A stretch of 21,433 bases of DNA from an uncultured Butyricicoccus sp. (GCA_959018045.1 CAUEJN010000015.1:1-21433), one strand, 5' to 3'; counted from the first letter of the stretch, positions 8,519 to 16,858 are shown. A program made the numbers and translations. Notes: generated by a model from the sequence alone, not told the origin.

Positions 8519-8597
8519 AAAGGGATCAGAGAAAAGATTGGAAAGAGATTTGAAAATTGAAGAGGTATCAAGTGTAAGGGGAGCCTTGCCGGGAGGC

Positions 8598-9458
8598 TTA
8601 CTTGAGCGGTACAGCGCCCGCCTCAGCGATCAGGTCGGAAACATCCTCGCTGGTTGCGTACTCCATGAAGGCTTTGGTCTGCTCGGTCTGCTCAGCGCCG
8701 TCCTTGGTGACGAAGATGAAGGGACGCTGAATCTTGTAGGTGCCGTCCTGAACAGTTGCCTCGGTAGCCTCAACGCCGTCTACGGTGACAGCCTTGACGG
8801 TATCGTCAACAGCGGACAGGGAAGCGTAGCCGAATGCGTTGGGGTTAGCAGCGACACCTGCGATAACCGCACCAGTGCTGGTCAGCTCCTGCTCGTACTT
8901 GCAGGCATCCTTAACGCCTACAATGCTCTCGAAGCCATCGCGGGTGCCGGAGCCTGCCTCACGACCGATCAGAACAACCGGAGCGTCATTGCCGCCGACA
9001 TCCTTCCAGTTGGTGATGGTGCCGTCTGCCAGACCCTTAATCTGGTCGATGGACAGGTCGGAAACCGGGTTTTCAGCGTTTACAACGATTGCGATACCGT
9101 CGAGTGCAAAGGTGGTAGCGGTCAGACCCTGTGCGGTCTCCTCGTCCTTCAGCGCGCGGCTGGACAGGCCAAGATCCAGGGTGCCGTCAGCAGCACCGGT
9201 GATGCCTGCGCCCGAACCGGTGGGATCGTAGGTGATGTCAACGTCGGGGTTGAGCTCCATGAAGGACTCGCTCAGTGCGCCGATGACCTTCTCAACGCTG
9301 GTGGAACCGCCGGTTGCGATTGCGCCGCTGAGGGTGGTGGGCTCAGAAGTCTCGCCTGCATCGGCCTGAGATTCGGTGTTCTGAGAGCCGCCGCAAGCGG
9401 TCAGGCTTGCAGCCAGTGCACAAGCGGTAAAGATTGCGAAAATACGTCTGAGTTTCAT
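8598..9458 (-). CDS. pstS: Phosphate-binding lipoprotein PstS
   Basis: Extracellular lipid-anchored phosphate receptor, 286 residues. The signal peptide ends in lipobox LTAC with Cys22, followed by a Gln/Ser/Glu-rich linker to about residue 42. Phosphate-contact segments are GGSTSVEK (50-57), the DPTGSGAGITGA stretch (78-89) and GREAGSGTRDGFE (165-177). The C-terminal RPFIFVTK region is also typical. AAGGAG lies 9 nt upstream of the start. The leader contains a small CGGCTC/GAGCCG hairpin at 9497-9512. First gene of pstSCAB-phoU. Confidence 0.96.
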   Translation of the reverse strand: MKLRRIFAIFTACALAASLTACGGSQNTESQADAGETSEPTTLSGAIATGGSTSVEKVIGALSESFMELNPDVDITYDPTGSGAGITGAADGTLDLGLSSRALKDEETAQGLTATTFALDGIAIVVNAENPVSDLSIDQIKGLADGTITNWKDVGGNDAPVVLIGREAGSGTRDGFESIVGVKDACKYEQELTSTGAVIAGVAANPNAFGYASLSAVDDTVKAVTVDGVEATEATVQDGTYKIQRPFIFVTKDGAEQTEQTKAFMEYATSEDVSDLIAEAGAVPLK

Positions 9459-9601
9459 AACAAATGTCTCCTTTTTGTCTGGACGGGAATTTCCGCCGGC
9501 TCGCCAGAGCCGTGCCCCTGTCTGGTTTGTCCTTTAATTTTCGGAACGGTTATCAGTATAGACGAGGCCTGCAAAATCCACTAGCATATCCCGGTGAATC
9601 C

Positions 9602-9630
9602 TTTGTAAAAGTACGAAAGTAGTCGGTCAA
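9602..9630 (-). promoter_or_regulatory. Predicted pstS promoter
   Basis: The minus strand reads TTGACC (9630-9625), a 17-bp spacer, then TACAAA (9607-9602). This gives an untranslated leader of about 135 nt before pstS. A -10 that departs from TATAAT fits an activator-dependent promoter. Confidence 0.6.
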
Positions 9631-9642
9631 AAAAATTTTACA

Positions 9643-9670
9643 CAAAAGTGTTTTGTAAAGATTGTGCAAA
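9643..9670 (-). promoter_or_regulatory. Candidate Pho-box repeats upstream of pstS
   Basis: Read on the minus strand, three 6-base units repeat every 11 bp: TTTGCA, TTTACA, CTTTTG. They lie directly upstream of the predicted -35. The spacing and the TTTACA-like unit resemble PhoP boxes of Gram-positive bacteria. The third unit is poor. Overlapping the last two units, TTTACA (9659-9654) and TGTAAA (9642-9637) also form an inverted repeat. Confidence 0.4.
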
Positions 9671-9715
9671 TATGGTAGAGGTTTGGTCAAATCTGCGTGA
9701 AATGCCGTCCGGCAG

Positions 9716-9745
9716 TTGACAGGGCTGTCGGTGGTTTTATATGAT
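9716..9745 (+). promoter_or_regulatory. Promoter of the WYL regulator
   Basis: TTGACA (9716-9721), an 18-bp spacer and TATGAT (9740-9745). The transcript would start near 9752, which excludes the ATG at 9757 as a likely start and supports the ATG at 9784. It lies back to back with the pstS promoter. Confidence 0.7.
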
Positions 9746-9783
9746 AGGAAACAGAAATGGAAGACGCGAATGGAGGTGAGAAC

Positions 9784-10713
9784 ATGCAGAGCGGACGATT
9801 GTTTCGGCTGCTGTATCTGCTTTTAGAGGGAGAAAACTGGACGGTGTGCAGGCTTTCCGAGCGTCTGGAGGCGTCAGAGCGCACCATTCGGCGCGATTTG
9901 GACGCGCTGAGCGCGGCGGGTATCCCGGTCTATACCGTGCAGGGAAGAGGCGGCGGTGTGCGGCTGCTGCCCGGCTTTGTGCTCGACCGCTCGCTGCTGA
10001 GCGGACAGGAACAGGACACCATCCTGTACGGCTTGCAGACCTTGCACGCAACCGGCATGGATGCGACCGATGACCTGCTGCGCGAGCTTTCCCAGCTGTT
10101 CCGTCGGGAGACGGCAAAGCGCTGGATTGATGCCGATTTTTCGCCGTGGAACGGCGGCATAGACCGTACCCTGTTCGACCTGCTGCGCGAGGCCATCCTG
10201 CACCATATCCCCATCAGTTTTGACTATTACAGCGCCGAGGGCGAGGCGACTTCACGTACAATCGAACCCGTCCGGCTGAGTTTCAAGGGCATGGCATGGT
10301 ACATTCAGGGCTGGTGCCGCCTGCGGGAGGACTTCCGCACCTTTAAGCTCAACCGCATGGACGCTGTGACCCTGTGCGAGGATGAGCACTTTACGCCGCG
10401 TGAACTGCCGCCTCTGCCCGACCAGATCGCACTCGGAACCAATATGACGAGCGTGGTTGTCCGGTTTGCGCCCGAAATCGCCTATCGGGTGTATGACGAG
10501 TTTGACCGTGCCCGGATTGCACCCCAGTCCGATGGCTCGCTGATCGTGCATACCGATTGGCCGCCCGGCCTGTGGGGCGTGAGCTACCTGCTGTCCTACG
10601 GCAGCACCGCCGAAGTCATCCAGCCCGAGGAACTGCGGCATGCACTGGCACAGGAAGCGAAAAAGATTGCGGCACAGTACGCACACGACGAAGAAAACGA
10701 AGATTTTCAATGA
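9784..10713 (+). CDS. HTH/WYL-domain transcriptional regulator
   Basis: DeoR/YafY-type regulator of 309 residues. The N-terminal winged helix (1-60) contains TVCRLSERLEASERTIRRDL, a typical recognition-helix region, followed by the wing GRGGGVRL. The central WYL domain (about 135-205) has AWYIQGWC (171-178) as its core motif, with SRTIEPVRLSFKG before it and FKLNRM after it. A WCX-like C-terminal domain runs to about 300. WYL domains bind small ligands or nucleic acids; the ligand here is unknown. The start at 9784 has GGAGG 7 nt upstream. It is divergent from pstS with a shared 325-bp intergenic region, but that alone does not show it controls phosphate uptake. Confidence 0.9.
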   Translation: MQSGRLFRLLYLLLEGENWTVCRLSERLEASERTIRRDLDALSAAGIPVYTVQGRGGGVRLLPGFVLDRSLLSGQEQDTILYGLQTLHATGMDATDDLLRELSQLFRRETAKRWIDADFSPWNGGIDRTLFDLLREAILHHIPISFDYYSAEGEATSRTIEPVRLSFKGMAWYIQGWCRLREDFRTFKLNRMDAVTLCEDEHFTPRELPPLPDQIALGTNMTSVVVRFAPEIAYRVYDEFDRARIAPQSDGSLIVHTDWPPGLWGVSYLLSYGSTAEVIQPEELRHALAQEAKKIAAQYAHDEENEDFQ

Positions 10714-10719
10714 TGTTTT

Positions 10720-10746
10720 AAACCGGTCAGACCCTGACCGGTTTTT
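10720..10746 (+). terminator. Intrinsic terminator after the WYL regulator
   Basis: ACCGGTCAG (10722-10730), a 3-base loop and CTGACCGGT (10734-10742), then a T run to 10746. It starts 6 bp after the stop codon. The A's at 10719-10721 could also let it act on the opposite strand. Confidence 0.9.
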
Positions 10747-10788
10747 GCTGTTATCCTAGAGCCATCCCAATAAAGAAAGGATGCAGCA

Positions 10789-11490
10789 ATGATGAAAGAA
10801 ATGAAGTACGAGATCGTCAGCCTGCCCGCAAGATGTGTGACCGGTATTGCCGTGCGCACGTCCAATGAGGCGCCCGACTGCGCACAGAAGATCGGTGGTC
10901 TGTGGCAGCGATACTGGAAGGAGGGTGTGCGAGAAGCCCTGCACGCAGCCGAAAATACGGTGTGCTACGGACTGTACACCCAGTACCACCGGGACGACTT
11001 GAGCTATCTGGCCGTTGTCGGCTGCGAGAGCGATGCCTGCCCGGATGGCTGCGTGATGGTGGACATCCCGGCAGGGCAGTACGCAAAGTTTACCTATACC
11101 GGCCAGATGGCAGGCGTGGGCGAGATGTGGCAGCAAATCTGGAATACCCGCATGCCGCGTGCGTATACGGTGGACTTTGAGGAGTACACCGCCATGGACG
11201 CACAGGGCAGCGGTACGGTTCACATCTATGTTGCGCTGGCCGATGTGTGCCAGTCGTGCGGCATGCCCATGACCCGACCGGAGGACTACGGCACCGAGCG
11301 GGACGGCAAACCCAGCAAGGCATATTGCTGCTATTGCCGCAAGGACGGCGCATTCGTGCAGGACTGCACGATGGAGGAGATGATCGAGGGCTGTCTGACC
11401 TATGCACCTGAGATGTATGGGGATATCGGCACGGCACGCGCCCAGATGCAAGCCTATTTCCCGACGCTCGAACGCTGGAAACAGCATTAA
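10789..11490 (+). CDS. GyrI-like effector-binding domain fused to a zinc ribbon
   Basis: Protein of 233 residues with two parts. Residues 1-150 resemble the GyrI/AraC-C-terminal (SOUL-like) small-molecule-binding fold: an opening strand KYEIVSLPARCVTGIAVRT, a central YGLYTQY and LAVVGCE segment, the VDIPAGQYAKFTYTG strand (91-105), and AYTVDFEEY (125-133). Residues 151-205 match a putative zinc ribbon, with CQSCGMPM (Cys154, Cys157) and CCYCRKDG (Cys180/181, Cys183). No DNA-binding helix-turn-helix is present. The ATG at 10789 has AAAGG 8 nt upstream. It sits alone between two terminators. A role in binding a drug-like or aromatic compound is inferred from the fold; the real role is unknown. 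Confidence 0.8.
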   Translation: MMKEMKYEIVSLPARCVTGIAVRTSNEAPDCAQKIGGLWQRYWKEGVREALHAAENTVCYGLYTQYHRDDLSYLAVVGCESDACPDGCVMVDIPAGQYAKFTYTGQMAGVGEMWQQIWNTRMPRAYTVDFEEYTAMDAQGSGTVHIYVALADVCQSCGMPMTRPEDYGTERDGKPSKAYCCYCRKDGAFVQDCTMEEMIEGCLTYAPEMYGDIGTARAQMQAYFPTLERWKQH

Positions 11491-11508
11491 GTCCATATTT
11501 TGATGCCC

Positions 11509-11535
11509 AAAACCGCCTGCTTGCCGGGCGGTTTT
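11509..11535 (+). terminator. Intrinsic terminator after the GyrI-like gene
   Basis: AAAACCGCC (11509-11517) pairs with GGCGGTTTT (11527-11535), with the T's at the 3' side, 18 bp after the stop codon. The symmetric A and T tracts could make it work in both directions. Confidence 0.85.
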
Positions 11536-11547
11536 CTGTCTGTTCGA

Positions 11548-11576
11548 TTGCACCCAGAGCGCAAACATGGTATACT
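11548..11576 (+). promoter_or_regulatory. Promoter of the PcrA/UvrD-like helicase gene
   Basis: TTGCAC (11548-11553), a 17-bp spacer and TATACT (11571-11576). The leader of about 45 nt leads to AGGAGG 8 nt before the ATG at 11627. Confidence 0.75.
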
Positions 11577-11626
11577 GCTGATAACCGAACAAATAATCGG
11601 AATTTTGCAGACAGGAGGGCGGAGCG

Positions 11627-13780
11627 ATGAGCGACCTGCTGGACGGCCTCAACCCGGCGCAGCGCGAGGCCGTGACCACGACCGAGGGCTATGTGCGGGT
11701 GATTGCGGGCGCAGGCTCGGGCAAGACCCGCGCACTGGCGCACCGTTTTGCGTATCTGGTGTGTGAGGCGGGCATTCTGCCCGAGAACATCCTGTGCGTG
11801 ACCTTTACCAATAAATCGGCAGCCGAAATGCGCCAGCGCATTCACAAACTGACCGGCGACAATGACACCGGCTATATCTGCACCTTCCACAGCTTTTGCG
11901 TGTCGGTCTTGCAGGAGGACAGCCACGCCGTGCAGTATCCCAAGAACTTTCTGGTGCTGGATAACGCCGATATCGACGCGATGCTGGGCATTATCTACGA
12001 GGAACGCGGCTTGACGCTGCGTCACATGACGTACAGCAAGGCGCGCGACATGATCGAGATGCGCAAGCTGTTCCAAAACCCGGACTATTACCGCGATCTC
12101 ATCGCCATGCCGCTCGGCGCACTCGAGGACAAGTACCGCGCGGCGCAGACCGTGTCTGATATCATCTTTTATGGCTATCTGTACCAGCAGAAGAAGTGCT
12201 TCGGGCTGGATTATAACGACCTCATCAAGGTTACGCTCTACCTGTTCGAGCGGGATGCCGATATCCGGCTCAAATGGCAGCAGCGGCTGGAATATATCAT
12301 GGTGGACGAGTTTCAGGACATCGACAAGCTGCAATATGAGCTGATGACCGTCCTGTGCGGCTATCACAAGAACCTCTTTGTAGTCGGCGACCCCGACCAG
12401 ACCATCTATACCTGGCGCGGTGCCGATATCCGCTATCTGCTGGACTTTGACCGCGCTTTTCCGGGCACGCGTACCATCATGCTGCTGCAAAACTACCGTT
12501 CGACCCCGCAGATTCTGGCGGTTGCAAACGACCTCATCGACAAAAACCATAACCGCATGGACAAAATCCTTGCGCCTACCCGACCGGACGGCGTGCCCGT
12601 CCGCTGTCACCATGCGCGTACCGCCGAGGCCGAGGCTGCTTGGATTGCGGGCGAGATCGATGCCCTGCACAAACAGGGCGTGCCTTACCGTGCGATGACC
12701 GTGCTCTATCGCGCCCACTATGTCACGCGCACGATCGAGACCGTTTTCCTGCACGAGGAGATTCCGTACACCATTTACAGCGGCGTGCAGTTCTTTTGCC
12801 GGGCGGAAATCAAGGATACGCTGTCCTACTTGCGTATGATCGCCTACCGAGACGATCTTTCCTTCCTGCGCATTGTCAACCAGCCCCGGCGCAACATCGG
12901 AGAACGCCGCATCAAGTTCCTGCGCGAAGCCGCACAGCAGACCGGTGCGTCGCTCTATGACACGCTGTGTGCCCATCTGGACGACGAGCTGTTCAAGGGC
13001 ACCAAGGCGCGGCAGTTTGTGCAGCTCATCCAGTCGCTCGCGTCGGATTACGCCGACCGTCCGATCTCCGAGGTGCTGGCCGAGACGCTTGACCGCAGTG
13101 GATACGAGAAGATGCTGCGCACCGAGGGCAGTCAGGAACGTCTGGATAACCTAGCCGAGCTCAAACAGTCGGTCTACGAGTACGAGACGACCTGCGGCGA
13201 AGAGAGCACGCTCGAACACTATCTGGCGCGTGTGGCGCTGCTGACCAACACCGATGCGGGCGGAACGCGCGATCAGGTGCGCCTGATGACCGTGCACACG
13301 GCAAAGGGTCTGGAATTTCCCTATGTTTTCCTGTGCGCCATGAATGACGGTATTTTCCCCTCTAAAAAGGTGCACACCTGGCCGGGCATGGAGGAAGAAC
13401 GCCGACTGGCCTTTGTCGCCCTGACCCGTGCACAGGACGGTCTGTACCTGTCCGAGGCCGAGGGACGCAACTTTGACGGCTCGTGCCGGTATCCCTCGCG
13501 TTTTTTGCTGGATATCGACCCCGATCTCTTGCAGTATACCGAACAGCCGCCCGAAGCCATGCTGGCCGAGGCGCGCGATTACATCAGCCTGCGCGAAAAG
13601 TACCTGCTGGACGAGAATGCCGAGCTGCCGCTGGCCGCCGGTGACCGCATCGTGCACGGCGTGTTTGGTCCGGGCACCATAGAGGCGGTCGACCAGACCC
13701 GCGCGGTCTACCGCATCCAGTTTGACGACATGAAAACACCGCGCGATATCACGTTCCGCGCCAAACTGGAACGCGAATGA
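11627..13780 (+). CDS. pcrA: PcrA/UvrD-type ATP-dependent DNA helicase
   Basis: Superfamily 1 3'-5' DNA helicase of 717 residues, close to PcrA length (roughly 720-740), acting in repair, replication restart and transcription-linked repair. Motifs in order: Q motif (LNPAQREAV, Gln12), Walker A AGAGSGKT (27-34), motif Ia VTFTNKSAAEM, motif II VDEFQDID (226-233), motif III VVGDPDQTIYTWRGAD (252-267), motif IV QNYRS, motif V VRLMTVHTAKGLEFPYVFL, motif VI EERRLAFVALTRA. A C-terminal Tudor-like module (672-703, GDRIVHGVFGPGTIEAV) matches the RNA-polymerase-contacting tail of PcrA. It has its own promoter and terminator. PcrA is favoured over other UvrD-family helicases because of the length and tail, but a paralogue cannot be excluded. 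Confidence 0.9.
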   Translation: MSDLLDGLNPAQREAVTTTEGYVRVIAGAGSGKTRALAHRFAYLVCEAGILPENILCVTFTNKSAAEMRQRIHKLTGDNDTGYICTFHSFCVSVLQEDSHAVQYPKNFLVLDNADIDAMLGIIYEERGLTLRHMTYSKARDMIEMRKLFQNPDYYRDLIAMPLGALEDKYRAAQTVSDIIFYGYLYQQKKCFGLDYNDLIKVTLYLFERDADIRLKWQQRLEYIMVDEFQDIDKLQYELMTVLCGYHKNLFVVGDPDQTIYTWRGADIRYLLDFDRAFPGTRTIMLLQNYRSTPQILAVANDLIDKNHNRMDKILAPTRPDGVPVRCHHARTAEAEAAWIAGEIDALHKQGVPYRAMTVLYRAHYVTRTIETVFLHEEIPYTIYSGVQFFCRAEIKDTLSYLRMIAYRDDLSFLRIVNQPRRNIGERRIKFLREAAQQTGASLYDTLCAHLDDELFKGTKARQFVQLIQSLASDYADRPISEVLAETLDRSGYEKMLRTEGSQERLDNLAELKQSVYEYETTCGEESTLEHYLARVALLTNTDAGGTRDQVRLMTVHTAKGLEFPYVFLCAMNDGIFPSKKVHTWPGMEEERRLAFVALTRAQDGLYLSEAEGRNFDGSCRYPSRFLLDIDPDLLQYTEQPPEAMLAEARDYISLREKYLLDENAELPLAAGDRIVHGVFGPGTIEAVDQTRAVYRIQFDDMKTPRDITFRAKLERE

Positions 13781-13799
13781 GCGGCCATCTCCAAAAACC

Positions 13800-13829
13800 A
13801 AGCCCCGATCCATCCCGGACGGGGCTTTT
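13800..13829 (+). terminator. Intrinsic terminator after the helicase gene
   Basis: AAGCCCCG (13800-13807) pairs with CGGGGCTT (13820-13827), followed by TT. It lies 19 bp after the stop. The stretch 13830-13949 holds only a weak CCCC/GGGG hairpin and no gene. Confidence 0.85.
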
Positions 13830-13949
13830 GTGCGCGCGAAACCACTTAAAATCGCACCCCGGACTGGGGCTCGGTTTTGCGCATTCCCACAATTTCTACC
13901 CCATAAAAAGCAAAAAGATTGCGGTGCGTCAAAAAATTTCAGATATTAC

Positions 13950-13978
13950 TTGACCTTGTCGCTTTTAACTGCTAAAAT
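13950..13978 (+). promoter_or_regulatory. Promoter of the TrpX-type ABC importer operon
   Basis: TTGACC (13950-13955), a 17-bp spacer and TAAAAT (13973-13978), with TGC just before the -10 giving an extended -10. The leader is only about 55 nt, so there is no room for a T-box or other large riboswitch between promoter and gene. Confidence 0.75.
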
Positions 13979-14040
13979 GACAAAGTAGACAGCGGCCAAG
14001 ACACTGTTTACAACCATCAATATAAAAGGGGTTTTTTGAC

Positions 14041-15042
14041 ATGCAAAAGAGAAGATTGCTCGCCGCCCTGCTCGCAGGTGCTATGGCGTTCTCGCTCACG
14101 GCCTGCGGAAGCTCGAATGGAGATACTAGCGACAGCACCACCGCCAGCGGTGACAGCTATAAAGTCGGTATTTGCCAGCTGATGCAGCACGTCGCGTTGG
14201 ACGCTGCAACCCAGGGCTTTCAGGATAAACTGACCGAATTGGTTGAGGCTGACGGCAAGACGGTCGAATTTGATTTGCAGAATGCATCGGGTGACTCGGC
14301 GACCTGTACGACCATTGTAAACGGCTTTGTGTCCTCGGGCGTTGACCTTATCATGGGCAACGGCACCGCGGCGCTTCAGGCGGCACAGTCGGGCACGGCG
14401 GACATCCCGATTCTGGGTACGTCCATCACCGATTACGCAACCGCACTGGACATGAGCGACTGGACGGGCACGACCGGCACCAACATTTCGGGTACGACCG
14501 ACCTGGCACCGCTGGACGGTCAGGCTGAGATGCTCAAGGAGCTGTTCCCGGATGCCAAAAACGTCGGCCTGCTTTACTGCTCGGCAGAACCGAACTCTGC
14601 ATACCAGATCAATACCATTAAGCCCATGCTCGAGGAAATGGGTTACACCTGCACCGAGTATGCGTTCACCGACTCGAACGATGTCGCATCCATCACAACC
14701 AACGCTTGCGCATCGAGCGACGTGATCTACATCCCGACCGATAACACGGCGGCAACCTGCACCGAGACCATCCGCAATGTCGTTGTACCGGCAGGCGTAC
14801 CGGTCATCGCGGGCGAGCAGGGCATTTGCTCGGGCTGCGGTGTGGCCACCCTGTCCATCGACTACTACGAACTCGGCGAGATGACCGGTCAGATGGCATA
14901 CGACATTCTGGTCGGCGGTCAGAACCCGGGCGAGATGGAGATTCAGCCCGCACCGACCTTTACCAAGATGTATAACGAGAGCATCTGCCAGGAACTGGGT
15001 ATCACCGTACCCGAGGGCTATGAGGCAATCGCAGCCGAATAA
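14041..15042 (+). CDS. ABC_sub_bind-family substrate-binding lipoprotein (TrpX-like)
   Basis: Extracellular lipid-anchored receptor of 333 residues. The signal peptide ends with lipobox LTAC (Cys22), followed by a Ser/Thr/Asp linker. The mature part follows the ABC_sub_bind fold (PF04392): KVGICQLMQHVALDAATQGF (about 41-60), a VDLIMGNGTAALQAA stretch, ILGTSITD, NVGLLYCSAEPNSAYQI, DVIYIPTDNTAA and PVIAGEQGICSGCGVATLSIDYYELGEMTG. Members such as TrpX bind tryptophan or other aromatic amino acids; the ligand is not provable here. It is unusually rich in Cys for an exported protein (for example the CSGCG stretch). AAAAGGGG lies 9 nt before the start. Confidence 0.88.
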   Translation: MQKRRLLAALLAGAMAFSLTACGSSNGDTSDSTTASGDSYKVGICQLMQHVALDAATQGFQDKLTELVEADGKTVEFDLQNASGDSATCTTIVNGFVSSGVDLIMGNGTAALQAAQSGTADIPILGTSITDYATALDMSDWTGTTGTNISGTTDLAPLDGQAEMLKELFPDAKNVGLLYCSAEPNSAYQINTIKPMLEEMGYTCTEYAFTDSNDVASITTNACASSDVIYIPTDNTAATCTETIRNVVVPAGVPVIAGEQGICSGCGVATLSIDYYELGEMTGQMAYDILVGGQNPGEMEIQPAPTFTKMYNESICQELGITVPEGYEAIAAE

Positions 15043-15059
15043 GTAAAATTGCAGACCGA

Positions 15060-15094
15060 CAGGCGGGAAAGAGTATTCTTTTCCGCCTGGTTTT
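15060..15094 (+). terminator. Partial terminator between binding protein and permease
   Basis: CAGGCGG (15060-15066) pairs with CCGCCTG (15083-15089), extended inside by AAAG/CTTTT with one bulged G, then G and TTTT. It lies 17 bp after the binding-protein stop and 50 bp before the permease start. It probably lets only part of the transcripts continue, giving more binding protein than permease. Confidence 0.7.
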
Positions 15095-15144
15095 GCTATC
15101 CAGGGGCGGTTGTCCCGGATTATTTCATATCATGGAGGGAAAGT

Positions 15145-16074
15145 ATGGATTTCGTTTCAAACCTGCTGACCGCACTGCCGGGTGCGGTCGCACAGGGACT
15201 GATCTGGGGTCTGATGGCGATTGGCGTGTATATCACCTATAAGGTCTTAGACCTTGCCGATCTGACCGTCGACGGCACTATGAGTATGGGCGGCGCGGTG
15301 TGCGTCATGCTGATGATGAACGGGGCAAATGTGTGGGTTGCCATGCTGTGCGCGTTCATCGCCGGTATGCTCGCTGGCGCTGTGACTGGTATTTTACATA
15401 CGGGCATGGGCATCCCGGCCATCTTAGCCGGTATCCTGACCCAGCTCGCACTCTATTCGATCAACCTGCGCATTCTGAGCAATAAGGCAAACCAGGGCAT
15501 CAATCCAGATAAGTATGACCTGCTGGTATCGCTGCGCAACGTCAAGGAAGTGTCGATTGCCAACCCAATTCTGGTCGCTGCCATCTTCACCGTTGTCCTC
15601 ATCGCGCTGCTGTACTGGTTCTTTGGTACTTCGCTTGGCTGCGGCATCCGTGCCACTGGCGCGAACCCGGATATGAGCCGCGCACAGGGCATCAACGTCA
15701 ACTTCAATAAGATTCTGGGTCTCATGCTGTCCAACGGTCTGGTCGCGCTGGCCAGCGCACTCTATGCCCAGTATCAGGGCTTTGCCGATGTCAACGCCGG
15801 CCGCGGCGCTATCGTCATCGGTCTGGCGGCCGTCATCATCGGTGAGGTTGTCTTCAGCCGTATTTTCCGCAATTTCGCACTCAAGCTGCTCGCAGTCGCA
15901 CTGGGCGCAATCATCTATTACCTGGTCATCCAGATCGTCCTGACCCTGGGCATGAACAGCAACGACCTCAAGATGCTCTCGGCAATCGTCGTCGCCGTCT
16001 TCCTCGCTGTACCGTATTGGAAGGGCAAGTACTGGAACAAGTCCGGCAAGAAGGGAGAGGCAAAAAATGCTTAA
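15145..16074 (+). CDS. ABC transporter permease, branched-chain/ribose type (TrpY-like)
   Basis: Inner-membrane permease of 309 residues with about eight hydrophobic segments (for example 15-35, 45-60, 64-84, 92-110, 141-160, 190-208, 222-238, 248-268, 277-291). The cytoplasmic coupling segment GTSLGCGIRATGANPDM (161-177) is typical of the LivH/RbsC-like permease class (BPD_transp_2). An in-frame start exists 96 bp upstream, but the ATG at 15145 has GGAGG 6 nt upstream and begins the membrane protein directly (MDFVSNLLTALPGAVAQGL). It ends inside the ATPase start. Confidence 0.9.
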   Translation: MDFVSNLLTALPGAVAQGLIWGLMAIGVYITYKVLDLADLTVDGTMSMGGAVCVMLMMNGANVWVAMLCAFIAGMLAGAVTGILHTGMGIPAILAGILTQLALYSINLRILSNKANQGINPDKYDLLVSLRNVKEVSIANPILVAAIFTVVLIALLYWFFGTSLGCGIRATGANPDMSRAQGINVNFNKILGLMLSNGLVALASALYAQYQGFADVNAGRGAIVIGLAAVIIGEVVFSRIFRNFALKLLAVALGAIIYYLVIQIVLTLGMNSNDLKMLSAIVVAVFLAVPYWKGKYWNKSGKKGEAKNA

Positions 16075-16846
16075 ACTCAAAGATGTTTACAAGACCTTCA
16101 ACCGGGGTACGGTCAACGAGAAAAAGGCCATTGATGGTCTGAACCTGACGCTCGAGGACGGCGATTTCGTGACCGTCATCGGCGGCAACGGCGCGGGTAA
16201 GTCCACGACGCTCAACCTCATCGCGGGCGTATTCCCGGTTGATTCGGGCAAGATCGTGCTCAACGGCCTGACCCTCAACAGCCTGCCCGAGCACAAGCGC
16301 GCACGTTTCCTCGGCCGTGTTTTCCAGGACCCTATGCGCGGCACGGCGGCAACCATGGGCATCGAGGAAAATCTCGCACTGGCGTACCGCCGCGGCAAGA
16401 TGCGCGGCCTGAGCTACGGCATCACCAACGAGGAGCGCAAGATCTACCGCGAGCGACTGGCAACCCTCGGCCTGGGTCTGGAAGACCGCATGACCAGTAA
16501 GGTCGGCCTGCTGTCGGGCGGTCAGCGTCAGGCGCTGACCCTGCTGATGGCAACGCTGCAAAAGCCCGACCTGCTGCTGCTCGACGAGCACACCGCAGCA
16601 CTCGACCCCAAGACCGCAGACAAGGTTTTGCAGCTGACCGAAGAGATCGTGGCACGCGACAAGCTGACCACGCTCATGGTCACGCATAACATGAAGAACG
16701 CCATCCAGTACGGCAACCGTCTGATTATGATGGATGCAGGCAAGGTGGTCGTGGACATTCGCGGCGAGGAAAAGAAGAACCTGACCGTGCGCGACCTGCT
16801 GGAAAAGTTCAACATCGAAAACGACCGTATGCTGCTGTCCGAATAA
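16067..16846 (+). CDS. ABC transporter ATP-binding protein (TrpZ-like)
   Basis: ATPase of the importer, 259 residues. Walker A GGNGAGKST (39-47), Q-loop in VFQDPM (85-90), signature LLSGGQRQ (148-155), Walker B LLLLDEH (169-175) and switch His207. The His after the catalytic Glu (DEHTAALDPKTA) is the form commonly seen in this transporter subfamily instead of DEPT. Its start overlaps the permease stop by 8 bp, and AGGGAGAGG lies just upstream, so the subunits are translationally coupled. Confidence 0.92.
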   Translation: MLKLKDVYKTFNRGTVNEKKAIDGLNLTLEDGDFVTVIGGNGAGKSTTLNLIAGVFPVDSGKIVLNGLTLNSLPEHKRARFLGRVFQDPMRGTAATMGIEENLALAYRRGKMRGLSYGITNEERKIYRERLATLGLGLEDRMTSKVGLLSGGQRQALTLLMATLQKPDLLLLDEHTAALDPKTADKVLQLTEEIVARDKLTTLMVTHNMKNAIQYGNRLIMMDAGKVVVDIRGEEKKNLTVRDLLEKFNIENDRMLLSE

Positions 16847-16858
16847 GAAAACCCCAGC

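Noticed and set aside
7578..9584. A 668-codon open frame on the plus strand across pstC and pstS
   Set aside because: It lies antisense to two clear family genes, is dominated by Asp/Gly/Gln composition typical of a mirrored frame, and has no domain or ribosome site.
11090..12976. A 628-codon open frame on the minus strand across the helicase gene
   Set aside because: Antisense shadow of pcrA produced by GC-rich codon bias; it also crosses the terminator and promoter at 11509-11576.
13856..13870. CCCC/GGGG hairpin upstream of the importer promoter
   Set aside because: Only four base pairs with mismatches around it; not convincing as a second terminator or riboswitch.
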